From Perilla frutescens (lineage: Eukaryota; Streptophyta; Magnoliopsida; Lamiales; Lamiaceae), in NCBI GenBank assembly GCA_026008535.1, contig BRKX01000003.1:28572001-28636000 (forward strand): 64,000 nt of DNA, given 5' to 3'. Below, piece by piece: positions 62,301-64,000 of the stretch (its first letter is position 1; each line of letters begins with the position of its first letter). Under the pieces are notes generated by a model. That model made no database searches, was not told where the DNA came from, and saw nothing but the letters and a program-made list of their open reading frames with translations. The position numbers and the translations under genes were made by a program.

Positions 62301-63263
62301 GTCGGTGATCTCATTCTCACCCAACTGTCTTTTTACCAGGAACCCTTGTAAAGACATGCAAACATGATCAGTAGCTCCAGTATCTACTACCCATGACTGG
62401 GTAGAACAAGTTGCTAAACATGTTTCCACAACCAGAGTGTGAGATGTACCTCTCTTCTTCTTCTTGTTAGGACACGCCGCCTTCCAGTGACCTGGTTGGC
62501 CGCACTTGAAGCACTTAGTCTTCGACTTGAATTCCTCGGGATGAATCTTTGCCTTTGGCTTCTTCACCTTAGGCACCTCATCTGCAGTCTTCTTAGGTGC
62601 GTTTCTCTTCTTCCTTTTTCCACCAGAAGAAGACGCTCCTTTTTCAGCTATGTGGGCCTCAGGATTGCTCTTTTGGAGCAATTCAGCCGCCTGAAGATCT
62701 ATGAGCAGTTCAGTCAGGCTGACATCCCTTTTAATCATGTTAAAATTCAGCCTGAACTGCTCAAACTTCGAAGACAAGCTATGAAGAACAATGTAGATTT
62801 GAGAGTCGCCATCTAGCTCTCCACCCAAGGTCTCGATCTCAGATAAATACCCCATCATCATAAGAACGTGATCCCTAACAGGTGTGGAGTCAGACATTCT
62901 CGCATCCATTAGCTTCTTCATTGCCAAATGGCGTGCCGAGCGGTTCTGATGACCGAATAGCTGCCTAAGGTTGTACATGATATCATAAGCGGTTTTCATA
63001 GGCTCATGCTGATGTTGCAACACACTTGACATAGATGCCAAGATGTAACAGCGCGCTATCTCATTAGACCTAAGCCACTTATCATATGCAACCTTTTGGG
63101 CTTCGTCAGAACCCTCGTCTGGCGTCTGAGGACAAACCTCTTCAAGCACAAACTTGTGTCCCTCAGCAACAAGAACTAAGTTAAGGTTACGAATCCAGTC
63201 ATTGTAGTTTTCACCGACAAGTTTATTTTCTTTGAGGATTGAGGACAGATTGGAGAGTGTCAT
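59343..63263 (-). pseudogene. Element E gag-pol (copia), one nonsense codon
   Basis: Gag starts at 63263 (MTLSNLSSILKENK). A single frame runs to 59343 (1307 codons), broken only by TGA at 61740-61742 where element D has CGA. Domains: gag, zinc knuckle CFKCGQPGHWKAAC, protease VVDTGATDHV, integrase with HLRLGHIN, DDYSRYGYIY and SDPGGEY, RT with DVKTAFLNGS and YVDDILLI, RNase H with TKSLAAKTFDGHVEKM. Compared with D there is a 30-bp in-frame deletion in RT downstream of YVDD (about 60252). Active-site residues are present. Such a copy could still supply RNA for transposition in trans. Confidence 0.92.
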
Positions 63264-64000
63264 TGATGATATGAAATAACTGAAATTAAACATGCAGTAC
63301 AGTCACAAAACACGTTTAGGATAAACAGTATATAATCGAAAGCCTCATAAAAATCATATACTTTTCCACCGACACTTTAAAAACATCTTTTATAAGCCAC
63401 GATAGTGTGGACGTTTATAAAAAACTTCTTTAAATAGGTTAAACCTTTAATTTGCCTCCAGTTGAGTTTCCTTACAACAAGCAAATTAATAGCCGGATAA
63501 TAAACACGGTCATGTAATCGTCTAACTGATAAGCCACAATCGTGTGGATGTTTATCAATAAATTACATCTAAGTGTGCACACCATTATCTTCGCACCAAG
63601 ATCACTACTCGAATTTAACCGCTCCAGATGGAGGAGTCAGTTAGTCCTAATAGTGTTCTACAGCTATCCATTTAGGAGATTTAATTTCTAGAGAAATCTG
63701 TGATATGACACATCCGATATGGAGGAAGACCGATGTCAACGCGCATGCCCATCACTTCTCAATTAAACCAGATTTTAATGGAGACCGTATGAGATTTCTA
63801 CATACTTTGGTATGAATCTCTCCCACTTAGTTATTTATGTTTGAGGTTTCATTTTATCCCATTATTGAACATGCAAACATCACATAAAATGATAAACATC
63901 CATTGCATGCTTCAACATAATAAGCAACAGTAATATTCCAACTATCATGGCTTATATCTCATGTTTATTGATGAGATAAAACTGGAAAGTCAGCTCCGGA
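63264..64000 (-). other. Element E 5' leader, runs off the window
   Basis: Non-coding leader homologous to 57414-58140. It diverges from D at about 63988, where D switches to the inverted LTR fragment and E continues into gtcagctccgga. No PBS is reached before the window end. Confidence 0.6.

Larger units (their letters stand above)
58601..64000 (-). mobile_element. Element E: Ty1/copia retrotransposon, nearly intact coding region
   Basis: Minus-strand relative of D. Left LTR part 58601-59265, PPT (aagtgggaga), gag-pol 59343-63263, leader to the window end. The 5' LTR would lie beyond 64000. Its left LTR has the inner ~220 bp in common with D's LTR but a different outer part and starts without TG directly against the inverted fragment, so its outer end is truncated or rearranged. 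Confidence 0.85.

Overview
This is plant nuclear DNA, most likely from a eudicot. It holds intron-rich genes with GT-AG splice sites, AT-rich intergenic sequence, and the usual plant transposon spectrum: Stowaway, PIF/Harbinger, Mutator-like, Helitron, TRIM, Ty3/gypsy and Ty1/copia. I cannot name the species from sequence alone.

Region 1-26.5 kb is gene-bearing. At the left edge, two lysine-rich exons of an unidentified minus-strand gene (793-1156) abut a 105-bp minisatellite that runs towards the window edge. A complete minus-strand NRAMP1/6-type metal transporter gene follows (2814-7596, 13 coding exons, 531 codons). A TIR element (8351-9192) and a Mutator-like element with ~279-bp inverted repeats (9203-10303) sit almost back to back in its upstream flank. 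About 8 kb of AT-rich sequence holds no gene I can support, only a Helitron 3' terminus (12959) and small repeats. Next is a complete minus-strand YrdC/SUA5-domain gene (18730-22376, 9 coding exons, 309 codons) with a GC-AG intron and a 415-bp TRIM in intron 6. A 3-kb palindromic PIF/Harbinger element (22456-25497) is inserted 80 bp upstream of its start codon. A Stowaway MITE follows at 25651-25892.

Region 26.5-64 kb is almost entirely nested LTR retrotransposons. Gypsy element A (+ strand, LTR 26572-29072) is interrupted in its protease by gypsy element B (minus strand, 30054-42580, two ~3.17-kb LTRs, 5-bp TSD). It is interrupted again in its integrase by gypsy element C (+ strand, 44521-51795, 5' LTR truncated), and its last visible integrase fragment ends at 51968 against copia element D (minus strand). 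D ends on the right in an inverted LTR fragment (58138-58600). A closely related copia element E (minus strand, 58601 to the window end) follows, with a coding region broken by a single nonsense codon and a small in-frame deletion.

The two host genes act independently: one in divalent metal transport at a membrane, the other probably in an organellar nucleotide-modification type reaction. The rest is transposon history. The most unusual items are the palindromic Harbinger element, the extra open reading frame between PBS and gag in element B, and the inverted LTR end of element D. I saw no CRISPR, rRNA or tRNA gene.
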